From assembly GCA_015060225.1 (NCBI GenBank), contig SUYX01000015.1, positions 1 through 49,650 on the forward strand: DNA of 49,650 nt. Direction: 5' to 3'. The DNA is from Bacteroidales bacterium (GTDB lineage Bacteria > Bacteroidota > Bacteroidia > Bacteroidales > UBA932). Shown one piece after another: positions 1-8,485 of this stretch. Both the position numbers and the translations under genes were made by a program. Within the stretch, counting starts at the first letter, position 1. Every line of letters begins with the position of its first letter. Below the pieces are notes generated by a model that was not told the DNA's origin, did not search any database, and saw only the letters and a list, made by a program, of their open reading frames with translations.

Positions 1-63
1 TCCGTTTTCTAATTCCTGGACGGCCTTGACCATCTCACTTTCGCTGTGTACTGACTTCTTCAT
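1..63 (-). CDS. Transposase OrfA, N-terminal fragment (IS3-type helix-turn-helix)
   Basis: Only the first 21 codons are in the window, starting at an ATG at 63 and running off the left edge. They encode MKKSVHSESEMVKAVQELEN and one further residue. A basic start followed by a 'SE.qmV.A..ELE.G' helix is the usual beginning of IS3-family OrfA proteins, whose N-terminal helix-turn-helix binds the element's ends. The gene lies just downstream of the fimbrial operon and points away from it. The call rests on a short stretch and could equally be another helix-turn-helix transposase subunit. Confidence 0.5.
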   Translation of the reverse strand, partial: MKKSVHSESEMVKAVQELENG

Positions 64-135
64 AGACACAAATCTAAGGATTTTTGTCTAATTATAATCC
101 GTCCGATTTATAGGGAAGGGGACACAAGGGTTACA
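1..135 (-). mobile_element. Edge of an IS3-like insertion sequence
   Basis: The window opens inside a transposase gene read on the minus strand. The 72 bases before its start codon contain no other gene. Reading outward, the plus strand has GGGGACACAAGGGTTACA ending at 135, which ends in CA as the tips of IS3-family elements do. I therefore place the element's outer end near 135; this is inferred, because the other end lies outside the window and neither the second inverted repeat nor a target duplication can be checked. Confidence 0.4.
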
Positions 136-186
136 ACTGCAAGGTCAGTAATGAAGCGTTTCATAGTTGTTTTTTATTAGGTTTCC

Positions 187-3012
187 TTAATTGACTGTAA
201 ATGTGTAGAATCCGTCAACCAGTTCTGACCATGTACCCCCTGTTGCAAAAAGATTGGCATTGGTATTAGCTTTTGCAGATTCTGAGAATTTTCCCCCAGT
301 AATTTTACCTTTTACACCTGAATGAGTTGCAACATTGCAACCAATTTTTGTGTTGAATGTACCTCCTGTTACAGAAAGTTTCACATTGTCTGCGCTATGG
401 TTGGTAATAAATACAGAAGAACCGTCAGCTCCGGCAGGGGAGAAGTTCCCTCCATTGATTGTAAGTGAACCTATCTTGGTTGTATAGTCGCCTGAGCCCA
501 TTGCATTACCTTGCTGCATCCATATCTGTCCAATGAAGGTACCACCGTTGATTTCTATAATTGCATCTGTATAGAAATTACGTAATGTACGTGATGCTGG
601 TGAAGAAATTGTACCGCTATTTATCTGAACTTTACCTGCTGTATGGTTATCTATCACATAACAGATAGGATCTCCGGAATCCAGTATTTCTTTAGGGCCC
701 AAGTGCTCGATTTTGCCATCTTTATCATCAATGGATATAATCAATTCTCCATTATTGCGGATTGTATATGTGCCCCAATTAGAATGAGTGTATGAACCCG
801 GTCCCAAATCTTTGAATGATATGGTGCCTTTACCGGTTATGGTGAGTTTTCCATTATTTTTAATCATCTCATAATGTGCAGTACACTCTTTTTCCTGGCT
901 TAATGTACATCCGTTCAAATCCAGAACCACTTCCTTGTCTGCTGCAATGGTAACAGTGGATGGCAGAGTGTAATTACCTACCATAATGATGGTTTCACCG
1001 TTTTTATGTATTTCCAATGCTTCTTCCAAGGTCTCAAAGCTGTAATGGGTATTGTTGTATCTGATTGCAAAGCAATTCTCCAATATATCTGTATTTCCTT
1101 TTGTTGTATTGCTGAACTCTATGGTTCCACCTGTAGTTGAGCCACCTTTAGAATCATCATTTACTACAATTATACCACCCTCTACGGTAACTTTTGAGCC
1201 TGGTGCATCAAGGGTTATTGTAATTGCACCGTAGTTCTCTGCAGAGTTTTTATCATTGCAGAAAATTCTGGAATCTTTAATGTTTACAATTGTATTGGAA
1301 GCACTTACATTTACGGTACTCAGGCCTGTAAGGTCTGAACCGTTTATTGCAATTGTTGCATCCGGTGCAGAGGCGGCAACATTTACGCAGTAACTGGATG
1401 CGGCAGCCTTTACATTCTCTATTGTAATATTCTTTGAGTTCTGGATAACATTTATAGCCCTCTCGCCTGAGGCAATAATGCTAAGGTTCTTTATTGTAAC
1501 TGCACCTGCAACTCCGCTTACATTTATGGCCCTTGTTGCAGAAGATGTAATGGTATGCCCCTGGCCATCCAAAGTAATGGCCTTGCCTATTACAAGAATA
1601 TCTGTAAGATCCTCAATATCCTTGCCCAAGGAGATAACATCTCCATCAGAAGCAGCGGCAAGAGCAGCAATAAGCTCCTCCTTGCTCTTTATGAAACTCT
1701 CTGAAGCGTAGTCTACCACTTCAAATTCATTTGCATCCAGTTCCTGAGGTATTACAGCTCCCTCTTCCTTGTAAATCTTTACAATGCTTCCTTTGGAGTT
1801 TGTGAAAATGTTCACTGTTCCCATTACCCTTACATTTCCCCCTTTTACTATCATCTGGCCAACGGTGGTACCGGCAGGAACCACAAATGTGTTCTCAGAT
1901 GTTTTGGCGGTTATAGTGGTAAATGATGCTACACCTGCATCTGGTCTTACCTCTACTGTAGCATTGGGGGTGTCAACATCCAGATTCTTTATGTTGTCGG
2001 GAGTACATAAAATTATGCCACCTTTGGCACCCTCGCCACTTATAGAGAAATTGTCTCCTGTTGAGCCAATGGCAATCTGCAGCTGTTCAACAGTTTCTTC
2101 TGTAATCTCAATGGCTGTGGCATTCTGGTCGAGGATAAAATTGGTTACTCCATTTCTTATAAGTTCATTAATCTCATCAGATGTTCCAGCCTGTGTTGGA
2201 GGATTGCCGTTGGAATCAAAATTGATGGTTTTGTAGTACCTGTTGTTTCTCTCCACCAAAGTGTATTTGTCGCTCACAAGGTTTTTGGATGTAGTACCGT
2301 CATACAGATTCACATTAAAGGGAGCTGCCTCAGATGTTATTGCAACTGGGAAGTAGAATGTTTTGTCAGTTACAGCAACAGATTTGTCAAAATTTATTGT
2401 AACAGATTTGTTCTCATCTGAATCGGCATTCATTGTTGCAGTTGGTATGTCATCTGTAAATGAGATGGTTGTTGCACCATTTACCGCTACTCCCGACGAG
2501 AGTACAATTTTATTGTATCCTGCAGGGATATTGTTTACAGTGAGGACAATTACCGCACCGGCATTCTTGAATACAACATTGCCTGTGCCGGATACTTTTG
2601 CTGCCATAATTGCCTTGTTGTTCTTACCCTCTGCCCAGTTGTACTCCTTTGCTGAGGTGGTAGATATAGTACCGTCTGCATATGATGCTTCTGCATTGTA
2701 AGGATACAATGCAGCAACAAAAGTTTTGCCATCAATGTTTTCTGATGTACCAAACACACCTTCTGAACTTCCTGCTCCCTCAGACAGTGTGAATAAACTT
2801 TTTGAGCCGTCATTTGCAAAGAGTGCAATCTGGTCACCCTCTTCCCAATTGACAGTATTTCCCATCATTGTAGTTTTGGTGCCAAAACTGTTGATAGAGG
2901 CTTTTATGGTGTAGGTATACTTATTCTCCTTAACAGGATCAAGCTCACTTTTGCTGCAACTTGCAAATGCCAATGCAAGAAGTGCTATAGCCGATAACAA
3001 TATCTTTTTCAT
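187..3012 (-). CDS. Large lipoprotein: fimbrillin-like N-terminus fused to beta-helix repeats
   Basis: Predicted 941-residue surface lipoprotein, the last gene of the fimbrial operon. The ATG at 3012 is preferred over an in-frame ATG at 3036 because it begins directly with a lipoprotein signal (MKKILLSAIALLALAFASC; Cys19 lipidated) and clears the upstream stop codon at 3030. Residues about 30-280 resemble fimbrillin-clan proteins (early 'GTKTTM', 'NWEEGDQIALF', 'ALYPYNA'). From about 430 to 660 the chain is a run of short I/V/N-rich strands typical of right-handed parallel beta-helices (ITLDGQGHTI, VTIKNLSIIA, ITIENVKAAA). A second repeat-like region runs from about 670 to 930. By analogy with accessory pilins it could be a tip or adhesive subunit; this is inference. 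No enzymatic motif was recognised. Confidence 0.75.
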   Translation of the reverse strand: MKKILLSAIALLALAFASCSKSELDPVKENKYTYTIKASINSFGTKTTMMGNTVNWEEGDQIALFANDGSKSLFTLSEGAGSSEGVFGTSENIDGKTFVAALYPYNAEASYADGTISTTSAKEYNWAEGKNNKAIMAAKVSGTGNVVFKNAGAVIVLTVNNIPAGYNKIVLSSGVAVNGATTISFTDDIPTATMNADSDENKSVTINFDKSVAVTDKTFYFPVAITSEAAPFNVNLYDGTTSKNLVSDKYTLVERNNRYYKTINFDSNGNPPTQAGTSDEINELIRNGVTNFILDQNATAIEITEETVEQLQIAIGSTGDNFSISGEGAKGGIILCTPDNIKNLDVDTPNATVEVRPDAGVASFTTITAKTSENTFVVPAGTTVGQMIVKGGNVRVMGTVNIFTNSKGSIVKIYKEEGAVIPQELDANEFEVVDYASESFIKSKEELIAALAAASDGDVISLGKDIEDLTDILVIGKAITLDGQGHTITSSATRAINVSGVAGAVTIKNLSIIASGERAINVIQNSKNITIENVKAAASSYCVNVAASAPDATIAINGSDLTGLSTVNVSASNTIVNIKDSRIFCNDKNSAENYGAITITLDAPGSKVTVEGGIIVVNDDSKGGSTTGGTIEFSNTTKGNTDILENCFAIRYNNTHYSFETLEEALEIHKNGETIIMVGNYTLPSTVTIAADKEVVLDLNGCTLSQEKECTAHYEMIKNNGKLTITGKGTISFKDLGPGSYTHSNWGTYTIRNNGELIISIDDKDGKIEHLGPKEILDSGDPICYVIDNHTAGKVQINSGTISSPASRTLRNFYTDAIIEINGGTFIGQIWMQQGNAMGSGDYTTKIGSLTINGGNFSPAGADGSSVFITNHSADNVKLSVTGGTFNTKIGCNVATHSGVKGKITGGKFSESAKANTNANLFATGGTWSELVDGFYTFTVN

Positions 3013-3029
3013 AACTCTCACTCTATTAT

Positions 3030-5387
3030 TTACCATGGAACCTGATTATATTCCTCATTATTATTGTTGTTCTCCTCCTCATTGCCCGCTGTTATATCCT
3101 TCTCCCTTACGCATCTTACATTAAGCGCGTGGGTTCTTGTGGCATATTTACTTACACTCTCTTCAACTCTTACTATAGATACTGCATTACCGGATTCAAA
3201 CAATGCAAAACCCCATCTGTCAATTCTTGAGTTGGATGTTGCAGCCTGTGTTGTATGCAGATAACCTCTTGTCTTATAGTTGTTGGAATAGCCGCCAGTT
3301 GCATGTCTGATACCCATAGCAGGGAAATATGCAAAGTTGTACTTTTTGTGTTCACTGTCTTTAGGGGCATCAATGTAGAACTCAACACCTGCATCCTTCT
3401 GGTTATAACGGGTTGTATTTTCGTTCTTGTTTACAGAGGAACTTCCCCTTTCTCCAAAAATGTCCCATACACCTGTTTTGGGTACCATCCACCCTTCAGG
3501 ACATGGATCAAACATACTCTTTTCATTAGGTACAAGGCCATTCCATACATAGCTGTATGATGAGTATCTGTTGTTTTTAGCCCAATCCACACCTGAATAA
3601 TAAAAACAGTAAGGTTGGTACACAGACTCGTATATCTCTACCTGCCTGTTGACAACAAGTATAGGATTATCTACGTTGTCAGAGAATTTTACAGGATTAC
3701 CGGCAATATCATACAATTTTACATTTTCGTAATCTGTAGTAGAACCATCGTCTGCCACATTTGTGAACGGAAGCGGGTCTTTTCTGCCAAACTGGTATAG
3801 AAACCCTCCGGTCTTCTCTATATTGTCACTTCTGTCTGCACTCAACGCTCCCAGGTTCCTGTCCATGATGTACCTGTTCTGGTAGTTTGTTTCCCAGAAT
3901 TCACCGGCATATCTGTGTACCTGTCCTCCAGGTACAAAATATACATATTTATCTGCTACCCATGGTGTTTTGCAATCATCGGGATTATAGTCTGTAATCC
4001 ACAGGTGCCAACTCCACAAATAATTGGTTTCTCCAGCTTTCTTTATACCAACAATTACATTACCCTGGGCACCTTTAAGCACCTCAAACTGTATAGGGTT
4101 AATGCCTGTTGCTGTAAAACTGTTTGCGTCTGCACCTTTAAAGTTGATTATTCTCTGAGGCTGGTCCTGCCAGATAACTTCGGCAACCCATTGGGTTGAT
4201 TCTCCAATTGTATTGTCAACTCCTGCAGGGGCATCAGGGCTGCTCCAGAACTGGTTTACTTTGGTAATAGGGAGCTGGTATATAGATTGTGCATCTACAG
4301 GAAGGGGGTTAATGATGTATGAGTTTGATTTTCCGCTCAAAGTTATGCCGCTGAAATCGTTTACACGGCTGTCTACAACTGTTCCCTTATCAACAAATGT
4401 GATAGGAAGCTTGTAGTGCTTGTTTGGCTCAACATTAAAGTCTGTAGTTGCATTTGCACCCATATAGAACCTGTATCTGAACAGCTCGCCTGATGATGTA
4501 GTTGCAAATACCTCTATGTATGTGGCCAGCTCCGGCGCCTTGCTGTTCTTCTGGTCTGCAGAGGTAATGCCATCTACAGTACCTTTCATATTTCTTGGCA
4601 AATACCAGACAAAATCCTTGGTCTCACCGGCTGCAACAGATATGTCATCCAGTTCATAATCAAAATATGGAAGGGTATAGCTGTCCGGGAATGGGGTAGT
4701 TGCAGGGTTTATTCCAGGCAGTGAAGTCACTTTTACAAGAGCATCTGCATATAATGAACCTCCAGGTACATTCTTAATGTTTATAGATTTTATTGTAAGG
4801 TCTGAATACTGGTTGTTCTTTAATGTTACAGTAACTTTTGCAATATTCCTGTAGAGGAAGCATTTGAGTTCTGTAGCACCGTATTCCAATTTGGCAACAC
4901 CGCTCATTATAAGATCATTATCAGTAACATTGTATGTCTCTTCCAAAGATGAGATACTTTTGTAGAATCCGGTCATTTCAGACAATGAACCCTTGAAATC
5001 CTCAAAATCCTTGTCCAGTTCTGGATTATGGGTATTTGCAATAAACAGACAATAGTAGTATTCACCCTCCAGAGGCATAATTGCAGGAGTTTTGGTCTCC
5101 TCTTCTGCAGAAACCTCTACATATTTGGCAGATTTGTCAATATATACTCCTCCCGATGTATATTGGAGCACCCAGTAATCCTTTACTTTATAGTCTGTAC
5201 CTGTCCCTTCGTCGGGAAGATTTCCAGGATTGAGGGATTTTGTACCTCCCACACTCTCCATTTGGGCACATTTTAAAGTAATCTTTACTTTACCGTCATT
5301 TCCATATCCGCCAATCTGCTCATGTTTCTCGCAGGAAACCAACAATGCCAACAGCGAAACTGCCAATATGTTATACAAGTATCTCAT
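3030..5387 (-). CDS. Fimbrial lipoprotein with FISUMP-like C-terminus (tip/adhesin candidate)
   Basis: 785 residues with a lipoprotein signal (MRYLYNILAVSLLALLVSC; Cys19). The N-terminal half (about 25-350) is built of beta-strands like the DUF4906/fimbrillin-associated proteins in type V pilus loci. The C-terminal half has landmarks of the FISUMP-like domain common in Bacteroidota adhesins: YIMDRNLGALS, GGFLYQFGRKDPLPF, FDPCPEGWMVPKTGVW and the closing NVRCVRE. The chain ends in an Asn/Glu-rich tail. Its start lies 5 bases below the stop of the preceding gene, so it is very likely co-transcribed. The size and position late in the operon fit a tip protein or adhesin on a fimbrillin shaft, but the ligand is unknown. 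Confidence 0.75.
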   Translation of the reverse strand: MRYLYNILAVSLLALLVSCEKHEQIGGYGNDGKVKITLKCAQMESVGGTKSLNPGNLPDEGTGTDYKVKDYWVLQYTSGGVYIDKSAKYVEVSAEEETKTPAIMPLEGEYYYCLFIANTHNPELDKDFEDFKGSLSEMTGFYKSISSLEETYNVTDNDLIMSGVAKLEYGATELKCFLYRNIAKVTVTLKNNQYSDLTIKSINIKNVPGGSLYADALVKVTSLPGINPATTPFPDSYTLPYFDYELDDISVAAGETKDFVWYLPRNMKGTVDGITSADQKNSKAPELATYIEVFATTSSGELFRYRFYMGANATTDFNVEPNKHYKLPITFVDKGTVVDSRVNDFSGITLSGKSNSYIINPLPVDAQSIYQLPITKVNQFWSSPDAPAGVDNTIGESTQWVAEVIWQDQPQRIINFKGADANSFTATGINPIQFEVLKGAQGNVIVGIKKAGETNYLWSWHLWITDYNPDDCKTPWVADKYVYFVPGGQVHRYAGEFWETNYQNRYIMDRNLGALSADRSDNIEKTGGFLYQFGRKDPLPFTNVADDGSTTDYENVKLYDIAGNPVKFSDNVDNPILVVNRQVEIYESVYQPYCFYYSGVDWAKNNRYSSYSYVWNGLVPNEKSMFDPCPEGWMVPKTGVWDIFGERGSSSVNKNENTTRYNQKDAGVEFYIDAPKDSEHKKYNFAYFPAMGIRHATGGYSNNYKTRGYLHTTQAATSNSRIDRWGFALFESGNAVSIVRVEESVSKYATRTHALNVRCVREKDITAGNEEENNNNNEEYNQVPW

Positions 5388-5392
5388 AATAT

Positions 5393-6538
5393 CTAATTAT
5401 TGCTCGAGTTAATATCTTTATTGTCTTCCCAAGGGTTTTCTTCCCATTGTGAGAACTCAAATTCACCAAAGTAAACCTTTTCTGTATTGTCCTTAATCTC
5501 CCATCCGAACTCTATATCTTCCCAACCCTGTAGAGGGGTTACTTCCAGAATGGTTTTTATATAGGTACCGGAAACATATATGTTGTACATATAGGTTGTA
5601 AGAGGTTCCAGTACCATTGTTTTGTCTGCTGCTGCATTGTAGGTGAGGGGAGCGGTTACCAGTAGGGGACCGCCTCCGTCTACAACCAGATTGAACTGTA
5701 CCAGCAGATAATTGCTCTCCTGCAAATTGGTAGGGGCAAATTCAAGTGCATAACTTTCATCTTTGAGCAAATGTGCTGCTACAGTATCTTTAGGGGCATA
5801 TATTCCCGACAATACAAACGGCATGTCATCAAACTCCTTGCATTCATAAATCTGCAGGGAGCCATCTGCAGCTACAGGTTGAAGTGTTGCAGGCAAGTTA
5901 TCCTCAGTTGCACTTGTAATCTGTTTTGAAGCGGGCCAATAAATGTTTCCTGCTCCAACAATGGCCAGGTCTCTTATCTCCATAGTCTTCTCTGCAGCTT
6001 CCTGGGTTTTGAAGAACCTGAATCCTATTTTTGCACGGCGGTCATACAGCTCTTTTGTCATCTCTACAAGGCCGTAGTTGTTTATTACCGTTTTCTGAAC
6101 ATCAGAACTGTAGAACGGCTCTGCAAGATCTGTCTCATAACTTCCGCCTGAATGTATTTTACCCGGACTCACATATGAGATGTAGAAACTGTTGCCTGCT
6201 TGCTCATATGGTACAGCAAGGGCTTTTGTAGGGTCTTCTGCAAGCAACAGGCCGTTATCATCCAGTGCAGATGCTGTAAGATATGGGAACTCTCCAAATT
6301 TTTTATCCTGCTGCAGGCTGTATGTCCCTTCGGATATTACATTAAAATGATCTGCCTCTGTGCTTCCGTAGGCCAGTATCCTGAATGTTGTTCCAGGGGC
6401 TGCCTGGGCTTTGGTGGCAAGTAGAAATCCTGTACTTTCCCCCTGCGGCACAACTGCATCAGACTCCTTTGTACAAGAGCAAAGGAGCAACAGCACAGCA
6501 GCTGCAAAAATTGAATATGTATTTCTCAGTTCAGCCAT
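5393..6538 (-). CDS. Fimbrillin-clan lipoprotein
   Basis: 381 residues. The signal peptide ends in the lipobox LLCSC, with lipidated cysteine near residue 22. The body begins with the 'T.F.ILAYGS' strand and later 'FRFFKTQEAAEKTMEIRDLAIVG', which resembles BF2992-type fimbrillin-A-clan accessory proteins. Its ATG overlaps the stop codon of the preceding gene by one base (TAATG at 6536-6540), an arrangement that usually couples translation. It probably forms part of a pilus (minor or anchoring subunit). The exact role is inferred from the operon only. Confidence 0.7.
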   Translation of the reverse strand: MAELRNTYSIFAAAVLLLLCSCTKESDAVVPQGESTGFLLATKAQAAPGTTFRILAYGSTEADHFNVISEGTYSLQQDKKFGEFPYLTASALDDNGLLLAEDPTKALAVPYEQAGNSFYISYVSPGKIHSGGSYETDLAEPFYSSDVQKTVINNYGLVEMTKELYDRRAKIGFRFFKTQEAAEKTMEIRDLAIVGAGNIYWPASKQITSATEDNLPATLQPVAADGSLQIYECKEFDDMPFVLSGIYAPKDTVAAHLLKDESYALEFAPTNLQESNYLLVQFNLVVDGGGPLLVTAPLTYNAAADKTMVLEPLTTYMYNIYVSGTYIKTILEVTPLQGWEDIEFGWEIKDNTEKVYFGEFEFSQWEENPWEDNKDINSSNN

Positions 6539-7527
6539 TACTTAATTTCAATATCATTTTCAATTGCTACATCATTCCAATCGTCAACAGTTTTGAATTC
6601 AACAGATTCAAATTTCATTGCCTCATTCAGCTGAAGTGTTATGATGTATTTTTTCCCTTCTTTAAGGTCTCCGTCTGTTCCTGCGGCAATCTCTGCAGGA
6701 ATTGTGTATTCAGAGAGGCCTGCCTGACCGTTGAATTTGAATGAGAGCTTGAAATTTCCGTTATAATTCCCGTATTTTGGAATTATGAAGGTAACTTTTG
6801 GGGTGTTATCATCTGGAGTAAGCATAAACAGCTCCTGAGGCTGAAAACTTATGCTCCCCACCATCTCTTCAGTGCCGGCAGCAAGTTCGCCGGTTATTGC
6901 ATTGTAGGTTCCTTTAGTGGCAATTTTCTCTCCCTGAGTATCTGTAAGCACCAGCTCATCCATTGCAATTGCATTCTCTACATTTGCTTTTACGGCAATC
7001 TCTATGCAGGTAAGAACAGGTTTGTACACCAATGCCACTTCAACCTCATCTGCACCGGTATACTCCTCTGTAAACTGTACCGGCTCACTGTAGAAATAAT
7101 TCTGTGTCCCCAATGTAAAAGGGATGGCAGTAATATCAGTAACCTGCTCATTGTACGGGTAATAAGAATAAATATTTAATGCACGGACATCATCTACAGG
7201 TATTGCATCCTCCCATATTTTGTTTCCGCTGTAGAATTTCCAGTTTTCAGAATTGTCGGGATTAACTGTATATTCTATTTTGCAGTTTTTGAACTCATTG
7301 TGGATAGGAGAGTTGTCGGGATTGCAAATCCATAACCCCATGTTATGGGTACCCTCTGCAAATTTCCCCTCATCTGCTTTGGTTGACTTTACATCATATT
7401 CCAATGCCGCATTTATTGAGGCATTGAAGCTGATATATTTTGGTCCTGCAACAGGACCGTTCTCCTTCTCACAAGAGGAGGTGAACAATGCCGCTGCAAA
7501 CAAACATATGATTAATCTGTACTTCAT
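6538..7527 (-). CDS. Fimbrillin family lipoprotein
   Basis: 329 residues. The signal peptide and lipobox (FTSSC, Cys19) are followed by a fimbrillin-type N-terminal domain: ISFNASINA, then a charged segment with 'KSTKADEG' where R/K-specific maturation cleavage could occur, then GLWICN, NSENWKFYSGNKIW and IYSYYPYNE. These match the usual fimbrillin pattern of a tryptophan-rich strand followed by 'YYPY'. The C-terminal domain ends in 'KYIITLQLNEA...VDDWNDV', the common closing strand of this family. The gene is co-transcribed with two similar neighbours. It may be a minor subunit rather than the main shaft pilin. This is confident at family level and low for exact role. Confidence 0.8.
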   Translation of the reverse strand: MKYRLIICLFAAALFTSSCEKENGPVAGPKYISFNASINAALEYDVKSTKADEGKFAEGTHNMGLWICNPDNSPIHNEFKNCKIEYTVNPDNSENWKFYSGNKIWEDAIPVDDVRALNIYSYYPYNEQVTDITAIPFTLGTQNYFYSEPVQFTEEYTGADEVEVALVYKPVLTCIEIAVKANVENAIAMDELVLTDTQGEKIATKGTYNAITGELAAGTEEMVGSISFQPQELFMLTPDDNTPKVTFIIPKYGNYNGNFKLSFKFNGQAGLSEYTIPAEIAAGTDGDLKEGKKYIITLQLNEAMKFESVEFKTVDDWNDVAIENDIEIK

Positions 7528-7536
7528 AACCTTTCC

Positions 7537-8472
7537 TTAATCAATTGTACCATCAACAGAGCCGCCGGTTTCCCAATCTCCAATTGAGGCTGTAAACGAT
7601 ACCCCTTTCTGGTTTATTACAATTCTTATACTTGTATTCTTGCCGCTTTCCAGTGGAACATGGGAGAGATCAAAACTCTTTTGTACCCCATTTATTACAG
7701 TTTCAATTGAGGTAACGGCATTTGGCAACAAATACATTGTATATTCATCTATATAAACTGCATTGTTGGAGTCTATAATTATATCTTTATCTGTGCCGTT
7801 TTCATTCTTAGGCTGTGATAGCTCAAAATCTACCCTCTCAGGATTGGCATCAAAAGTGAATGCACCGGTTGAGAACTCATACCTTCCGGCTTTGGTAACA
7901 CCGTTAACCTTAAGGGCTTTTGCGTAAGCATATCCCTCCTGAATATCTGTTGCAAACCCAATGGTAAGCTTTGCAAGGGCATGTTTAGCTGTAAACTGTA
8001 CAACAGGATTCTCAACATTGCCGTCAGCTGCAGCACAAACTATGAAATCTGTCTTTGAATCAGTAAAAGTAAAATCTACATAAGGGGCTCCTGTATGGGC
8101 GGCAGGGGAGAGGCCCGCTATGTTTTCTCCTGTACCACTCTCTTCATAAGGATAATATGCATAGAACCTCTTCCATTTGAAGGTGTTTGGAGACCAATAA
8201 TATCTCTTTTCAGTATTCCATTTCCTCTCTCCTGTATGCTCCAAAGCCACATTATACATAAAATCCGGTGCCATAATATCCTCACCCTGGATATAGTTAT
8301 ACCCAAACAGACCAAGCTTCTCGCCAGCCTCAAAATACTCACCAACCTTGGTAGGCATCTCTATTCTGGTTGCGAAGTTTACCTGCACACTCTCCTGCTG
8401 CCCTGTAGAATCCTTTGAGCAGGAACTGCAAAGCAGAACAACAATTGATAATATGTATAGTTTAAGGTTCAT
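7537..8472 (-). CDS. Fimbrillin family lipoprotein
   Basis: 311 residues with a lipoprotein signal (MNLKLYILSIVVLLCSSC; Cys18). Fimbrillin hallmarks are visible: VNFATRIEMPTKVGEYFEAG, LGLFGYNYIQG, the pair RYYWSPNTFKWKRFYAYYPY, a central 'KHALAKLTIGF' strand, and the closing 'VSFTASIGDWETGG'. The arginine/lysine after the first strand would be the expected protease maturation site of type V pilins. It lies 9 bases from the next gene and 13 from the preceding one. Together with the two following genes it forms a block of three related lipoproteins, probably from ancient duplication. Confidence 0.8.
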   Translation of the reverse strand: MNLKLYILSIVVLLCSSCSKDSTGQQESVQVNFATRIEMPTKVGEYFEAGEKLGLFGYNYIQGEDIMAPDFMYNVALEHTGERKWNTEKRYYWSPNTFKWKRFYAYYPYEESGTGENIAGLSPAAHTGAPYVDFTFTDSKTDFIVCAAADGNVENPVVQFTAKHALAKLTIGFATDIQEGYAYAKALKVNGVTKAGRYEFSTGAFTFDANPERVDFELSQPKNENGTDKDIIIDSNNAVYIDEYTMYLLPNAVTSIETVINGVQKSFDLSHVPLESGKNTSIRIVINQKGVSFTASIGDWETGGSVDGTID

Positions 8473-8485
8473 TTATATCAGTTTC

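Noticed and set aside
1052-2236. Plus-strand frames opposite the large beta-helix lipoprotein
   Set aside because: They are mirror frames of a well-supported gene, with no domain, promoter or signal of their own.
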